From assembly GCF_000003195.3 (NCBI RefSeq), contig NC_012874.2:62191768-62255767 (forward strand): a stretch of DNA of 64,000 bases, written 5' to 3'. Numbering within the stretch: the first letter of the stretch is position 1; the number at the start of each line of letters is the position of its first letter. Source of the DNA: Sorghum bicolor. Its lineage: Eukaryota; Streptophyta; Magnoliopsida; Poales; Poaceae. This document shows positions 1 to 10,460 of the stretch, piece by piece. The notes under the pieces were generated by a model. It searched no databases, was not told the origin of the DNA, and saw nothing but the letters and a program-made list of their open reading frames with translations. The position numbers were made by a program, and so were the translations under genes.

Positions 1-190
1 TAATTCAGCTGCTATATGTTTGAGCAATAATAATTCAGCAACTATGTTTCTAATAATTCAGCAACTATGTTTCTAATAATTCAGCAGCTATGTTTCTAAT
101 AATTCAGCAGCTATATTTGACAAATAATAATTCAGTAGCTATGTTTGACAAATAATATTCAGCAACTATGTTTGAGCACTAATAATTCAA
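1..190. repeat. AT-rich minisatellite, unit about 23 bp
   Basis: About seven imperfect head-to-tail copies of a unit reading roughly TAATAATTCAGCAGCTATGT plus a few bases. Copies differ by CAGCAA/CAGCAG and by GTTTC/TTTGAC spacers. It lies directly against the 3' side of the Myb-like exon of the Harbinger element and the array continues off the left edge of the window. Confidence 0.8.
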
Positions 191-195
191 CAAAT

Positions 196-527
196 ACCTT
201 AATATGGCTGTTGTAGTGCTCATCATCAAGAGTTATAGTGAAGGTATCTTCATCCCAACCAGCAGCACTCAAACCACGAAGGTCACAGACTTTTCGAAAC
301 TTCTTTTGCCATGTCTTAAGGTGATTCTTAACCTGCTCACCACTGCGCACAATGCCAAATTTCTCTTGGAGAGCCTTTGCACATCCATTGTAGTGAACCA
401 TCTTGAAGGTGGATGAAGTCTTGGTGCCATTAACCACTAAATTGGCAAGGTACTCGAGCATGTAGCCTGACCAAGTTGAAGTCCAAGTAGCATGTCCACC
501 GGTCCCTGAACTGCCTTCTGGTTCCAT
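196..527 (-). pseudogene. PIF/Harbinger Myb/SANT-like accessory protein, first exon
   Basis: PIF/Harbinger elements encode two proteins, a DDE transposase and a Myb/SANT-like DNA-binding protein that helps the transposase bind and enter the nucleus. This exon, read from ATG at 527, gives about 110 residues with the trihelix-like pattern W-T-x-T-W-S-G-Y-M-L-E-Y-L, then VKNHLKTWQKKFRKVCDLRG and GWDEDT, typical of Myb_DNA-bind_3 proteins. A GT donor follows HIK at about 195; the downstream exon is missing or has run into the minisatellite. It is on the same strand as, and just downstream of, the transposase. I treat it as a partial element because no terminal inverted repeats or second exon are visible. 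Confidence 0.7.
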
Positions 528-759
528 TCTTCTACAAAAATAAACAATGCAATATATGTCCTCAAATATTAATCCTAAAAAATGTAACAAATAATGCCAA
601 CAAATATTAATCCTCACTTGCTGTCCTCAAATAATAATGCCAACAAGAAGCAATCAATTATTTGTAACAAATATGTCCTCAAATACAATTTCAGCCGTCA
701 AATACAAAGATTACATTGTCCAAACAAATGAAATACAACACAAATTACATTGACCAACA

Positions 760-1501
760 CTAGTTTCCATGGCTTAGACGATCTGCCCACATTTGGTCAG
801 CCAAGCCTTCCCTAAAAGCTAGCATAATGGCATTCTCACTTGCTGTCCCAGCATATGTGGTATGCTGGGTGTCCTCATCGTTGTCACTTGGGACATTGAA
901 CTCATCACTCCCATCTTCAATCACCCAATTATGAATAATGCAGCAAGCAACAACAATATCAACTTGAGTTTCATAAGGAAAAAATGGAGAGGCATCGTCA
1001 AGAACTTTGAATCTCCTTTTCAGTGCCCCAAATGCTTGCTCAACTATTATTCTCAATGAGCAGTGCCTACGGTTGAACAATTCCTTCTCATTTTGCACCG
1101 GATTACTCCCCCATTCATTCAAGTGGTATCGTACACCCCGAAAAGGGGGTAAAAATCCTGGTTTCGCTCCATATCCAGCATCAACTAGATAATATTTACC
1201 TATCATATGATGCCTAGTTAGGTTACATCTCAATGAAGACCAAATTTATGTACAAGACATAGGTTAATCTATTACCTTGTGGCACACGAAGGCCACCCTC
1301 ACGTGATAAAGCATCACGTAAAACTAGTGCATCATGTGCTGTCCCCTCCCATCCGGCCAACACATAGGTGAACTTTTGGTCAAAATCTACGGCTGCCAGT
1401 ACATTTTGAGTACAATGCTTGTATCTACCACGAAAAGCATGCTGCATTTCCTTTGGAATAGTGGCTCTAATATCTGTACCATCAAGTGCTCCTATACAAT
1501 C
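760..1501 (-). pseudogene. PIF/Harbinger DDE transposase, C-terminal part (HARBI1-like)
   Basis: This is the nuclease/transposase of a PIF/Harbinger DNA transposon (DDE_Tnp_4 family), which cuts and pastes the element at TWA targets. Two exons fit: 1501-1276 and 1199-760, separated by a 76 bp GT-AG intron that joins VPQG to KYYLVD in frame. Acidic residues of the triad are visible in AAVDFD, LVDAGYG and VEQAFGALKRRF, so the catalytic block looks intact. An acceptor-like AG sits just before 1501, but the N-terminal helix-turn-helix region is absent upstream, where sequence turns unrelated by about 1560. It ends at a stop next to 760. Together with the Myb-like exon this is a truncated, probably dead element. 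Confidence 0.8.
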
Positions 1502-1886
1502 CTATGTGATGTACAAAGAAGTCAAGATTAGGTCAATTAGGTTTGGCAAAAAATATATTTAGAATATGACATAAGGTTGACGACCGGGGCCTACATGTTT
1601 TTTTTTCTTTTGATTTGATTCCAACTTTCCAAGGCGTGAAGGGTAATAATCTAGCGTGCCTTTTCGATTTGCACCCCATTTCTGTCCTTCTTTAGGCGCA
1701 TGTGTCTTGCAATCCTCTGGAACTCCCACTACCCGCTGTGTGCTTTGCTCCGCATGGCTACAGTTGCTCCACTTGGCTATAGTTGGGGCAACAATTGGAC
1801 TGAGCTTCCAGAGAAGCTCCTTTTTTTTCCGTGTGATTTTATAAAATATTTTTGAACTCCAAAAATTTGTAAGCATATACGTCTAT

Positions 1887-2124
1887 GGCCTTGTTTAGTT
1901 CCGAAATTTTTTCGAATTTCGACACTGTAGCATTTTTTTTATTTGACAAATATTATTCAATCATGGACTAATTAGGCTCAAAAAAATCATCTCGTGATTT
2001 ACAGACAAACTATGTAATTAGTTTTTATTTTTATTTATATCTAATGCTTCGTGCATGTGCTCCAAGATTTGATGTGACGGAGAATCTTAAAAAGTTTTTG
2101 GTTTTCAAGTGAACTAAACAAGCC
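1887..2124. mobile_element. Tourist-like MITE, GGCCTTGTTTAGTTC family
   Basis: Terminal inverted repeats GGCCTTGTTTAGTTCC and GAACTAAACAAGCC flank 238 bp with the family's internal words (ACTGTAGCATTTT, TGTAATTAGTTTTT, GATGTGACGGAGAATCTT). A 3 bp duplication TAT flanks it (1884-1886 and 2125-2127), matching the TWA target of PIF/Harbinger-type MITEs. Several relatives occur elsewhere in this window. Confidence 0.85.
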
Positions 2125-2127
2125 TAT

Positions 2128-2558
2128 GACGGGGAGTATCATAATTTGAAAGCAGAAATAAACGAAATTAAAATCATGGTTGGGACCTGGGAGGATCTCA
2201 TTCACATGTCGAAGACTAATTGATTAATTATTAATGATCAAAGACACGTGTCACGTGATGTCCGAGCGACCAACCAAAGTAGCCTACGCTCTCCATTTCT
2301 AGCCGCGACCTAGAGTAAAATAAGGTACCACGTCATCTCACTCTCGCTAGCACATGGCGAGCTTACCCGATCGAGCTAGCCTTTGCTCAACCACCGACAT
2401 GTCCACCATCGCAAATCTGGAAAATCTTTTTTGGTGGCCTGCAAAGCAAGATCACGATGATTAGAGCTTTTCCCCCCTTTTTTGTTCAACGCGTGTTTGT
2501 CCGTACTTGCCTTGTGAGCATTATGCAAAATTGATTTGTAGCAACACATTTGTATTTT
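2128..2558. other. intergenic, no gene seen
   Basis: Mixed-composition sequence with no ORF, RNA gene or repeat end that I recognise. Confidence 0.5.
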
Positions 2559-2561
2559 TAG

Positions 2562-2715
2562 AGTGTGTTTGGGACTGCTCTACAAACTCCACTGTAGAGC
2601 AGCTCCATCTGACATCTTTTTTTCTCGAACTGAGTGCGTGGAACTGAAACCATTTGGCTAAAAAACATAGAGCGGAGCTAAAAAAACATGGAGCAGAGCT
2701 GTCCTAAACACCCCC
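2562..2715. mobile_element. Tourist-like MITE, 154 bp
   Basis: Starts GAGTGTGTTTGGGACTGCTC and ends with the inverted counterpart GAGCTGTCCTAAACACCCCC, so about 20 bp imperfect terminal repeats. TTA is duplicated on both sides (2559-2561 and 2716-2718), as expected for a PIF/Harbinger-derived MITE. Non-coding. Confidence 0.75.
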
Positions 2716-2718
2716 TTA

Positions 2719-3416
2719 ATAGTAGACGAGGCTCTCTGCCCAATACCGTGTTTCTAAAAATAGTTTTTTAAAAAGTCCTCATCTAGAATTCTATTTTTAA
2801 AGAGTCGTATTTACAGCCCCTTCTAATATAAATCTTTTTTTAGAAATAACTGGTATTTTCAGCTGTATCTAATGATGTCTTATTTTTACAGGCGGTTGAA
2901 TCTAGAGCTTACCATGAAAATGATTTGTTGATACATGCAATATAATAAAATTTATAATTTTTTAAACAAAATTAGATCAAGATATCAGATATACAACTTT
3001 GTAGTGGATTACTTTTTCATTTGAATTTAGGTTCATTCCATTTGAATTTCTAACATTTTGAAATTCAATTTTTTGTATTGGTCGAACAACCTCGTATGGA
3101 GAAATCACCATAAAGTTAAGATCTCAAAAGGATCTATAACTTTTTTTACGTAAGGCCTACCAACCAAGCAGTTGACAACTTTTTATTTGAGATCATCTTT
3201 TATCCCGAAATTCGGTTTGAAGTCCTCACAGTTTAAAATTCAAATTTGTGGAAAGGTCTCAGATGAAGAAACAACTAAAATAAAAGTTGTAGACCAGCTC
3301 CATAATATTATAGTTGACAATTTTTATATTTATATAATTTATCCAGAGGAAATTTTGTTTGAATTTATCACATTTTTAAACTTCAAAATTTTAAACAATC
3401 TTGGATAGGAAAGTAA
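2719..3416. other. AT-rich intergenic DNA
   Basis: AT-rich sequence containing degenerate words also seen in grass TE remnants (for example AAAAGTTGTAGA). The one open frame here (3172-3408, +) has no recognisable domain and low-complexity AT-rich codons, so I do not call a gene. Confidence 0.5.
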
Positions 3417-4891
3417 CACTACTATACAAATGATTTTGCAAGACGGTGCTTAAATATTAATCAAGGCAATCACAGAATTTGGCTGCCTCCAAAACTACCA
3501 GACGATTAACGGAGGTAGGCGTTTTCATTTATGAAGGCAGTCAAAAAATTGACCACCTCCTAAAATAGATTTACAAAGGAGACAGTCAAAAAAGTTGTTC
3601 GTCTCGTAAAATCTAGTTACGGAGGGCAGTCAAAAAATGACTGCCACCTAAAATAGATTTACAATGGAGGTCATCCTAAAACGTCAGCCTTTATAGATCT
3701 ATTTTAGGAGGCGAGCACACTATAACACCCCCCCTCCAAGCATACGGTCCCAGCCTAGCCCAATATCCCACTCACACTATATATACTTAGACTTAGGGTT
3801 TCATTCTCCATCCTCTCTCTCAAGCTCTTAGCTCCCCCCCTCTCTCTCTCTCTACTTGATGGTGTACACCTCTCTCTCCCTTACTCGCCCTAATCTTTCT
3901 CTGTTCGATGCCAACCTCTCTCTCCCTCTCTCTGTGGCGCAGGGGGCAGCACCCACCAGTCATGGCGATGTGTTGGGTGTAGGGCCACGATAGCGATGCG
4001 CAGGGTCTAGATCTACGTGGCAGCTTGCCCCCATTCCCCACCTCCATCTCCTAGCGTGGAGGCCACGACGTGCTGGGCATTGGGCGGCGGTAGCGGCTCG
4101 TGGGCGTAGATCTAGGCAGTGGTATAGCCCTGGCTCCCTCCCTCCTCGCCTCCGATGCAGCGGGCATGGCGTGCTAGGCGAGAGGGCACGACAATGGCTC
4201 ACAGGCCTAGATTTGGGCGATGGTGTAGTCATAGCTCCCTCCTCCCTCTCCTTTGGTGCAGTGGCCGCGATGTCCTACGTGTGGGGTGGTGGTAGTAGCT
4301 CGCGGGCCCGGATCAAGGCGCCGATGCAGCCCCGACTCGCTCCTCCCTCTCCTTCGGCACAGTGGTTGTGATGTGCTAGGAGTGCGGCGGCGATAGCGAC
4401 TCGCGAGACCGGATCAGGGCAGCGGCACGGCCCTTGCTCCCTCCTCCCTCTTGTCCAGCATGGCAGAGGCGTGGCCCCTAGTCCCCTTCCCCCTTTCCTC
4501 TAGCGCGATGCACGGCCCCCGGCCCCCTCATCCTCCCAACAGCACTCATGGGGCCCATCTCCCTCCTCTCGGTGACGCTCGTGGCTCTGCGGCGATGGTG
4601 CCCTAGCTGCCTCCTCATGGTGTTGCTCGTGACACTGGGGCGGTAGATCTAGGTGAGCGGGTCGACGACGGCGACGTGAGGCCTAGATCTAGGACTGTGC
4701 ATAGTCCATATCTAGCTCTGTTTGGGCTTTTTCTTATTTATTTATTTATTTATTTTAATTGATTTATGGATACTAGCAAAGCAATCCTCTCCATCAATCC
4801 ATATTTACCGTGACCTTTGATTGGTTGCGGCTGCAATGCCCATCTTCAAAAATTGAAAACGTCTACCTCCGTTAAGATTTATGTAGTAGTG
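3417..4891. mobile_element. non-autonomous CACTA-like element
   Basis: Begins CACTACTATA and ends with the complement of CACTACTACA, the En/Spm (CACTA) terminal signature. A subterminal inverted repeat supports it: AACGGAGGTAGGCGTTTT near 3508 matches the complement of the stretch near 4857-4874. Flanking triplets TAA and CAA are a near, not perfect, 3 bp duplication. Within are short subterminal inverted motifs (TAAAATAGATTTACA-type) and a GC-rich core (about 3780-4700) that resembles captured 5'UTR/coding DNA but has no recognisable protein. No transposase is encoded, so it would need trans-acting TNP proteins. Confidence 0.65.
3835..3936. repeat. (CT)n-rich microsatellite stretch
   Basis: Interrupted CTCTCTCT runs (clearest at 3840-3854 and 3916-3933) inside the GC-rich core of the CACTA-like element, as in many grass 5'UTRs. 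Confidence 0.7.
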
Positions 4892-5061
4892 CAACTAAAA
4901 CAAAAGTTAGAGTACTCTATGATATCTACAACTTTTCAGTTGAAATCTTATTCATTTAAATCTAGTTAGGGTTCAAAATGTTCATTCCAAAATTCAATAA
5001 AGTAAATTTGTCAAAAATATATACTACAAATTTGTTCAAAATCCAAATATTAATTTCAACA

Positions 5062-5311
5062 CTCCATCCCAAAAAAACTTGATATTTTAGTTTTGTCATG
5101 AGTTAAACTATTTTTAGTTTGACCAAATATATATAGAAATTTGTTAACCTTTACGACACCAAATAGGTATATTATATAAATATGTTGAATAAAGAATCCA
5201 TTTATACTTATTTGGTAATATAAACATTAATATTTTAGTGCATAAATTTGATCAAACTTCAGATAGTGTGAATTAGAACAAACTAAAACGTAAGTTTTTT
5301 GTGACAGGTAG
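5062..5311. mobile_element. Stowaway-like MITE, degenerate
   Basis: Left end CTCCATCCCAAAAAAACTTG and right end complementary to CTACCTGTCACAAAAAACTT resemble the Stowaway terminal consensus (CTCCCTCCGTCCCAAAA). The interior carries the usual AAACTTTGACCAAAT-type words in both orientations. The TA duplication is clear only on the right, so edges are approximate. Confidence 0.6.
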
Positions 5312-5608
5312 TACAATAGAAATGTATCTACCCCAAGTTACAGTTGACTTTGAGGTGCAATGATTAGGAAATGCCCACGCGCTTATTCATGCAAAAAAAA
5401 AATCAGGTGACTTTTGACGTGTGACGATTAGACTATCAAATTAAAAATTTATTATTTTCAAGACTTGATTTGTGATTTCTGCAAAAAAAAATACAAATTT
5501 TAGATGCAGCTAGATTAGAAGGCATCCAACAAATCGATTTCCAGAAATGGTTGGACTATACGCCTTTACAAATATTTTAGCTAGTAGTGTCATATATTCA
5601 ATCTACAC

Positions 5609-5760
5609 CCACCGTTCCAAAATAAATGTTATTCTCTCTTGTTTAGTAGTTAAACTTTGACCAAATATATATATAATATTAATATTTACAATACATAATT
5701 AGTATTATTAAATATGTCATTGAATCTATTTCATAACAAACTTATTTGAAAATGCAAATA
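5609..5760. mobile_element. Stowaway-like fragment in the P450 upstream region
   Basis: CACCGTTCCAAAATAAATGT and TAAACTTTGACCAAATAT are Stowaway-type words, but only one end is convincing. It lies 180-340 bp upstream of the P450 start codon and may contribute promoter sequence. Confidence 0.4.
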
Positions 5761-5773
5761 TTTCTAATATTTT

Positions 5774-5830
5774 CTATAAATCTAGTTAAATTTAAGAAAT
5801 TTGAGCAGCACGAATAGTTATATATATATT
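5774..5830 (+). promoter_or_regulatory. candidate TATA elements of the P450 gene
   Basis: Two TATA-like sites lie upstream of the ATG at 5946: CTATAAATC at 5774-5782 and a TATATATATT run at 5821-5830. Either would leave a 5'UTR of roughly 90-140 bases. Which one is used cannot be told from sequence. Confidence 0.4.
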
Positions 5831-5945
5831 TAGGATCTTTCAATTTGCACACATGAGACGGGACTACCTTACCTAGTGCACTGCTGCATTCACTCGAGTA
5901 CATAATTAACGCAAGTAGCCAGAGACGACCTATCGATCGAGAGCC

Positions 5946-7466
5946 ATGGAAGAAATGACGCAGTGGCTTCCGGTTGCCGTGGCCGTGCTCGTCCTCCTCG
6001 CCGCAGCCGCCACTCACCTGCGCAGCAGCAGCAGCAGGCACTGCGCAGGCAACACCCGCCGCACCGTGCCAGTCCCGGTCCCGGCAACAATCGAGGTCAG
6101 AGACCCCGAGGCCGCCCGGCGCATGATCGTCGACCACGCCGACACCTTCTCCGACCACCCCGCCGTGCCCTTCCCCGTGGACCTGGACGCCGGCCACCCC
6201 AAGACGACCAGCATCAACAGCGCGCCCTACGGCCCGCTCTGGCGCGCGCTCCGCTGCAACCTCACCGCCGGCGTCCTCCACCCTTCGCGCCTCGCCCACC
6301 TCGCGCCGCTCCAGCGCGACGCCGTCGAGTCCCTCGTCGCGGACCTCGCCGCCCGGGGCCGAGGAGGAGCGGGCCGTGCTCGTGATGAGGTCGTCGCCGT
6401 CCGCGACGCCCTGTACACCGCCGTGTTCAAGGTTGTGGCGCGCATGTGCTTCGGCGACGACGGCATCGGCGAGCGCGACGTTCGCGCCATGCAGCGCACG
6501 CTGCGCGAGTTCTTCCACTCCGGCGTGGACGCCAGGCGCCTGGCGAGCTCGAGGCTGGCGAGGCTCCTGCACTGGAGGCAGTGGCGATACCTGGTCGGCA
6601 CGCGCGGCCGCCTGGCCGAGGTCTTCGTCCCTGCCATCGCGGCGCGACGTCGTCGTCTCCGGCGTAGCGACGGCGGCGGTGTCCGCTCATACGTTGACAC
6701 GCTCCTCGACCTTCGCGTACCCGACGACGACGACGACGAAGATGGCGAACCGTCGTCCGGCTCCGGTGGCAGCGCCCGGCGGCGCGCGCTTAGGGACGAC
6801 GAGATGGTGAGGCTCGTCTGGGAGTTCCTGGGAGCCGGCACGGAGACGGTGGTGGCGTGCGTCGAGTGGACGCTCGCGCGCCTCGTCGCGCACCCGGAGG
6901 TCCAGGAGAAGCTCCACCGCGAGCTCAGCGCCGGCGACCAGCGGAGCCTCCAAGACTTGCCGTACCTGCGCGCCGTCATCCTCGAGAGCCTGCGGCTGCA
7001 CCCGCCGGTGCCATTCATCTTGCGCGACGTCGTCGGCCTACCTGAGGGCGCGGCGGCGGCGGCGGCGGCGGTTGGGAAAGCAGTCGCACTCCCACCGCGC
7101 AACGGCGCACCGGTGCGCTTCGTGTTCATGGCAGAGGACATCGGGAGGGACCCCAAGGCGTGGACGGACGCCGAGGAGTTCAGGCCGGAGCGGTTCGTCG
7201 GCGGCGGCGAAGGGGAGGACGTGAGCCCTATTCCAGGGCGCAAGCAGATCAGGATGATGCCGTTCGGAGCCGGGCGCAGGCACTGCCCCGGCGCGGGGCT
7301 TGCGGTGATTCAAGCCAAGTGCTTCGTGGCCGCGCTCGTGCGCGAGTTCGAGTGGGCGCCGCCGGCGAGAGGAGGCGGCGGCGTTGACCACACGCCCACC
7401 AACGCGCTGTTCTTGAAGGTGATGGCGTCGCCGCTTCGAGCGCGCATCGTGCCACGCCGGTCTTAG
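5946..7466 (+). CDS. cytochrome P450, CYP89-like
   Basis: Single-exon 506-residue P450: a heme-thiolate monooxygenase of the ER membrane that takes electrons from NADPH-P450 reductase; the substrate is unknown. An N-terminal hydrophobic anchor (about 8-25) is followed by the C-helix-region motif YGPLWRALRCNL (95-106) and LHPSR, typical of CYP89/CYP77. Further on are the I-helix GAGTET (296-301), K-helix ESLR (347-350), PERF (414-417), and heme loop FGAGRRHCPG (440-449, ligand Cys447). The C-terminal KVMASPLRARI also fits CYP89A. The proline-rich hinge and first beta region expected between anchor and residue 50 are absent, so the protein is about 45 residues short there. Asp-rich (259-266) and Ala-rich (369-375) stretches are low-complexity additions. 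The ATG sits in CCATGG. Third-codon GC is very high, as in many grass P450s. Confidence 0.9.
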   Translation: MEEMTQWLPVAVAVLVLLAAAATHLRSSSSRHCAGNTRRTVPVPVPATIEVRDPEAARRMIVDHADTFSDHPAVPFPVDLDAGHPKTTSINSAPYGPLWRALRCNLTAGVLHPSRLAHLAPLQRDAVESLVADLAARGRGGAGRARDEVVAVRDALYTAVFKVVARMCFGDDGIGERDVRAMQRTLREFFHSGVDARRLASSRLARLLHWRQWRYLVGTRGRLAEVFVPAIAARRRRLRRSDGGGVRSYVDTLLDLRVPDDDDDEDGEPSSGSGGSARRRALRDDEMVRLVWEFLGAGTETVVACVEWTLARLVAHPEVQEKLHRELSAGDQRSLQDLPYLRAVILESLRLHPPVPFILRDVVGLPEGAAAAAAAVGKAVALPPRNGAPVRFVFMAEDIGRDPKAWTDAEEFRPERFVGGGEGEDVSPIPGRKQIRMMPFGAGRRHCPGAGLAVIQAKCFVAALVREFEWAPPARGGGGVDHTPTNALFLKVMASPLRARIVPRRS

Positions 7467-7595
7467 TCGTTGTTGGTGTGGAATAATCATGCGATTTGAG
7501 ATTCATGCATTAATTGGAGTTCTCAAATGATAGCCGTTTCGGTAATTCGGTTCGATCTATCTACCCCATTTTGCGTAGGGTACGTTCGGTAGTGA

Positions 7596-7881
7596 TTAAT
7601 TTTTTTAATTACACAGTACAACGCAGACACTCAACACATACGCACACTCACTCCTATGAACACACGTACGCAAATCCTACCCCTATGAGCACCTTCGAAG
7701 GACTGAGCCGGCAAATCTTGAAGTTCACGAAGTCACCACAGGCGCCTCGCTGTCGACGGGCACGTCGCCTACCACTTAATGCATAGCGCCGGAAAATCCT
7801 GGAATAAATCCAGAATAAAGTGCCGCACCCAGGATTTGAACCCTGGGTGGGAGCCCCCCAACCAATTTCTCTTCAAGATAC
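7596..7881 (-). mobile_element. tRNA-derived SINE-like element, 5' head cut by the Gypsy insertion
   Basis: On the minus strand the sequence holds GGGTTCAAATCCTGGG (near 7830-7850), an RNA polymerase III box-B-like motif of tRNA-derived SINEs. The body ends in GTGTTGAGTGTCTGCG-type words and then an A-rich tail (T-run on + at 7599-7608). The box A side meets the Gypsy LTR at 7882, so the SINE was probably there first. Exact ends are uncertain. Confidence 0.55.
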
Positions 7882-8573
7882 TGTTGACACCGTTTTTGCG
7901 CACGTGTCCATGATTGGTAAAATGTAGGTTGGCAAGATAAGACGGCAGTGCTTGATCGACAGAGTTGCCGATGAGGATGAGTTGCCGATGGAAGGATGGT
8001 TGAACGTGACCAAGTCCATAAGTGGTGATGCGTTTGTGCCGATGGCTATGACAAGAAAGTCTGCCGATGATACGGAGGGGGAGCCTGGAAGTTGCCGATC
8101 GGCTTGTGGGGGTGTTCTAGTTTGTCACGTGAGGATAGTTTTGCGTTTTCCTTAGTTATTTAGATCGTTTTGCATACGGATTCTGTTTAATTTGGAATTC
8201 GAGTTCTAGTCGTGTCTCGTTGTAGCTCTTTGAGCAGGGTATAAATGTAGACCCTAGGGCTTTGTAAAAAACGAATCAATCAATCAATCAAACACCAGTT
8301 TTTACTCATATTCTAGCATCTATATTCGACGACTTCGTCATACCTTTTTCCTTTCATTACGAGTTCTTAGGAATTCGTCGACTTAAGCTCGGCGTGTTCT
8401 CAAGTTCCGTGTGAATACCTCTTGGCCGTGGCATCCGGGCGCATCGCTGTTGTCGGGACCAAAGTATTCAAGTTACCACCTTTGCCGATAGTAAGGTCAA
8501 ATCGGCTGGCACGCCTTAACGTTTGAATCGGGTATTAGCCCTTTGTGTTTGCAGATCCGCTTTTGCATCAACA
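7882..8573 (+). repeat. 5' LTR of the Gypsy element
   Basis: 692 bp, TG...CA ends. It contains a TATA box (TATAAAT near 8240), then an (AATC)n run at 8273-8290 that may be near the transcript start, and seven copies of GCCGAT/ATCGGC. The putative primer-binding region follows at about 8579 (TTTGGCACGCC); I could not assign the tRNA with certainty. Confidence 0.92.
8240..8246 (+). promoter_or_regulatory. LTR TATA box
   Basis: TATAAAT in the 5' LTR, placed as expected for retrotransposon transcription; the same motif is preserved in the 3' LTR near 18298. Confidence 0.6.
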
Positions 8574-8620
8574 CATCTTTTGGCACGCCTAGTGGGACCA
8601 GATTCAAAGTCAAGATCAAC

Positions 8621-10451
8621 ATGTCGAATACTGAGTTCGACTTGGAGAACGTTATCCCCGTGACAGAAGATAGCCTCAAAGACGAGCAGAAGCAAGCTAT
8701 TGCTAAAGCCATGGAGGATTACAAGCAGCAATGCCTGAGATCCTTCAGCATAAACAGGAGCGGCGAGGTGATCCAGAAGGATGCGCTGCCGATGCTTCGG
8801 CATGTTACTTTTGAAGCCAATCCTGGTAAACTTCAAGAGATCGTCGATAGTGCTATCAACCGTGCCTTGATCAACCAAGCTGGTGTGCTGTCCAATACGG
8901 TTTTCAATGCCGTGGCCAGAACTTTCAAGGAAGGACAATTGCCACCAGATTATGTGGGCCCCTCTCACCATCAGCCAGGGTCACCAGTAGTCACAGCTCC
9001 ATCGGCTGCTACAGCCGCTGCGGGCACGGAAATTCCTGTTCCTCCAAGCACGTTAGGAGTCACTAATGCACGATCTACGCCGACGACAAATCCACTGACT
9101 TCAGATAGGCAGATTAAACTCGCTACAGATCTGTTGGCATCGGCAATGTCGGGATCGATTCCTCCTCCTAACTGGTGGGGTTATGGTATGCCTCTAGAAT
9201 TAACGCCGGGTACATCACAGACGACTGATGTGAGAGGCAAGGCTACTATGACATCGGCACCCCCAAGCATGCCGATGAATCAGAGTCCCCAGTATACTAC
9301 AACTACTACTGCTAGACCTTACACTGGGAATTCTCAAGCTCCGACGTTCCAGATGCCTAATACATCGGCAGACTCAATGCTGATGCAACAGAGGTTTGTG
9401 ACTCAGCCAGGGTACATCAATTCAATGATGATGCCCAATTTCCAGTCATCGGCAGGATCTATGCCGATGAATGCTAATTGTGGATGGCTTGGGCAGCAAG
9501 TCTTTCCGGAAACGCCCCAACCGAATCATCAGGCTACAGGGTTCCAGCAAAGCCAGATCTACCCCGGGTTCCAGAACCAAGGGGCAGTCAATCAGCCGAT
9601 GAATCACGGACAACAGATCGCTGGTCAGCAATTTGGAGGTCAACATCTAGGAGGCCAGCAGATCGGCGGACCGCAGATCGGCGCACAACGGCTCGGTGGT
9701 CCGCAGATTGGGGGACAAATTATTAATCCAATGTTCTATGTAGATCGCGCATCGCACCGACACGTGGAAGCTTACCAGCAGGCGTCAGATCCGCAACCAC
9801 CTCATCGGCAAGATGCCGATGCTTATTGGGCCGATAAGATTGCTGAAGTAATGAGAGATCAATTTGGGATAAAACCCAAAGTCAACACTTACTCTTATCG
9901 GACACCGTATCCTCCCGCATATGATTTAATCCCGCTTCCAAATCGGTACAAGGTACCGAATTTTACTAAGTTTTCTAGGCAGGATGATACGTCAACCATG
10001 GAACACGTCAACAGGTTCATCATCCAATGCGGGGAAGCTGGTAACAGGGACGAGTTAAGGGTTCGCTTATTCTCGTCATCATTGTCTGGATCGGCTTTCA
10101 CCTGGTTTATGTCATTACCTCCCAATTCAGTGATTATTTGGGCCGATTTGGAGAAACAATTCCACAAATACTTCTTTTCTGGGGGTCCATGAGAAGAAGA
10201 TAACCGATTTGGTCAAATTGAGGCAACGCAATGATGAATCGGTTGAAGGTTTTGTGCAGAGGATACGGGAAGTCAAGAACAAATGCTATAGCCTGGTTCT
10301 GGATGATCGGCAGCTAGCCGATTTGGCTTTCCAGGGCCTGTTGCCGCACACAAAGGACAAGTATGCATCTCAGGAGTTTGAAAGCTTAAGTCATTTGGTG
10401 CAGAGGATTTCTGATCAGGATATCAAACCTTTCGAGCCCAAGAGAGCATGA
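8621..10451 (+). pseudogene. Gypsy gag, frameshifted
   Basis: Gag coats element RNA and forms virus-like particles. I take ATG 8621, just past the LTR, as the start (an upstream ATG lies inside the LTR). The first 430 residues are Gln/Pro/Met-rich and include a GGQ-type repeat (about 9625-9720). The Retrotrans_gag core begins around 9990 (NRFIIQCGEAGNRDELRVRL, FTWFMSLPP). The frame breaks near 10185 in a G-run (one extra base) and the core resumes in another frame at about 10195-10448 (RQRNDESVEGFVQRIREVKNKC). A TGA at 10449-10451 then interrupts the frame, which continues directly into the next segment. Confidence 0.85.
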
Positions 10452-10460
10452 AACAAGAAG

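Noticed and set aside
1559..1876. 105-codon minus-strand open frame upstream of the Harbinger transposase
   Set aside because: No similarity to the missing N-terminal helix-turn-helix region and not connected by a credible splice.
3820..4371. Overlapping open frames in the GC-rich core of the small CACTA-like element
   Set aside because: Low-complexity Arg/Pro-rich translations on both strands, no domain, explained by GC-rich CT/GA repeats.
6014..7506. Several long open frames on other frames and the minus strand of the P450
   Set aside because: Shadows caused by the very high GC content; the 5946-7466 frame alone carries all P450 motifs.
7826..7853. tRNA gene suggested by GGTTCAAATCC-like sequence
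   Set aside because: No cloverleaf can be drawn; it is the box B of a SINE-like repeat.
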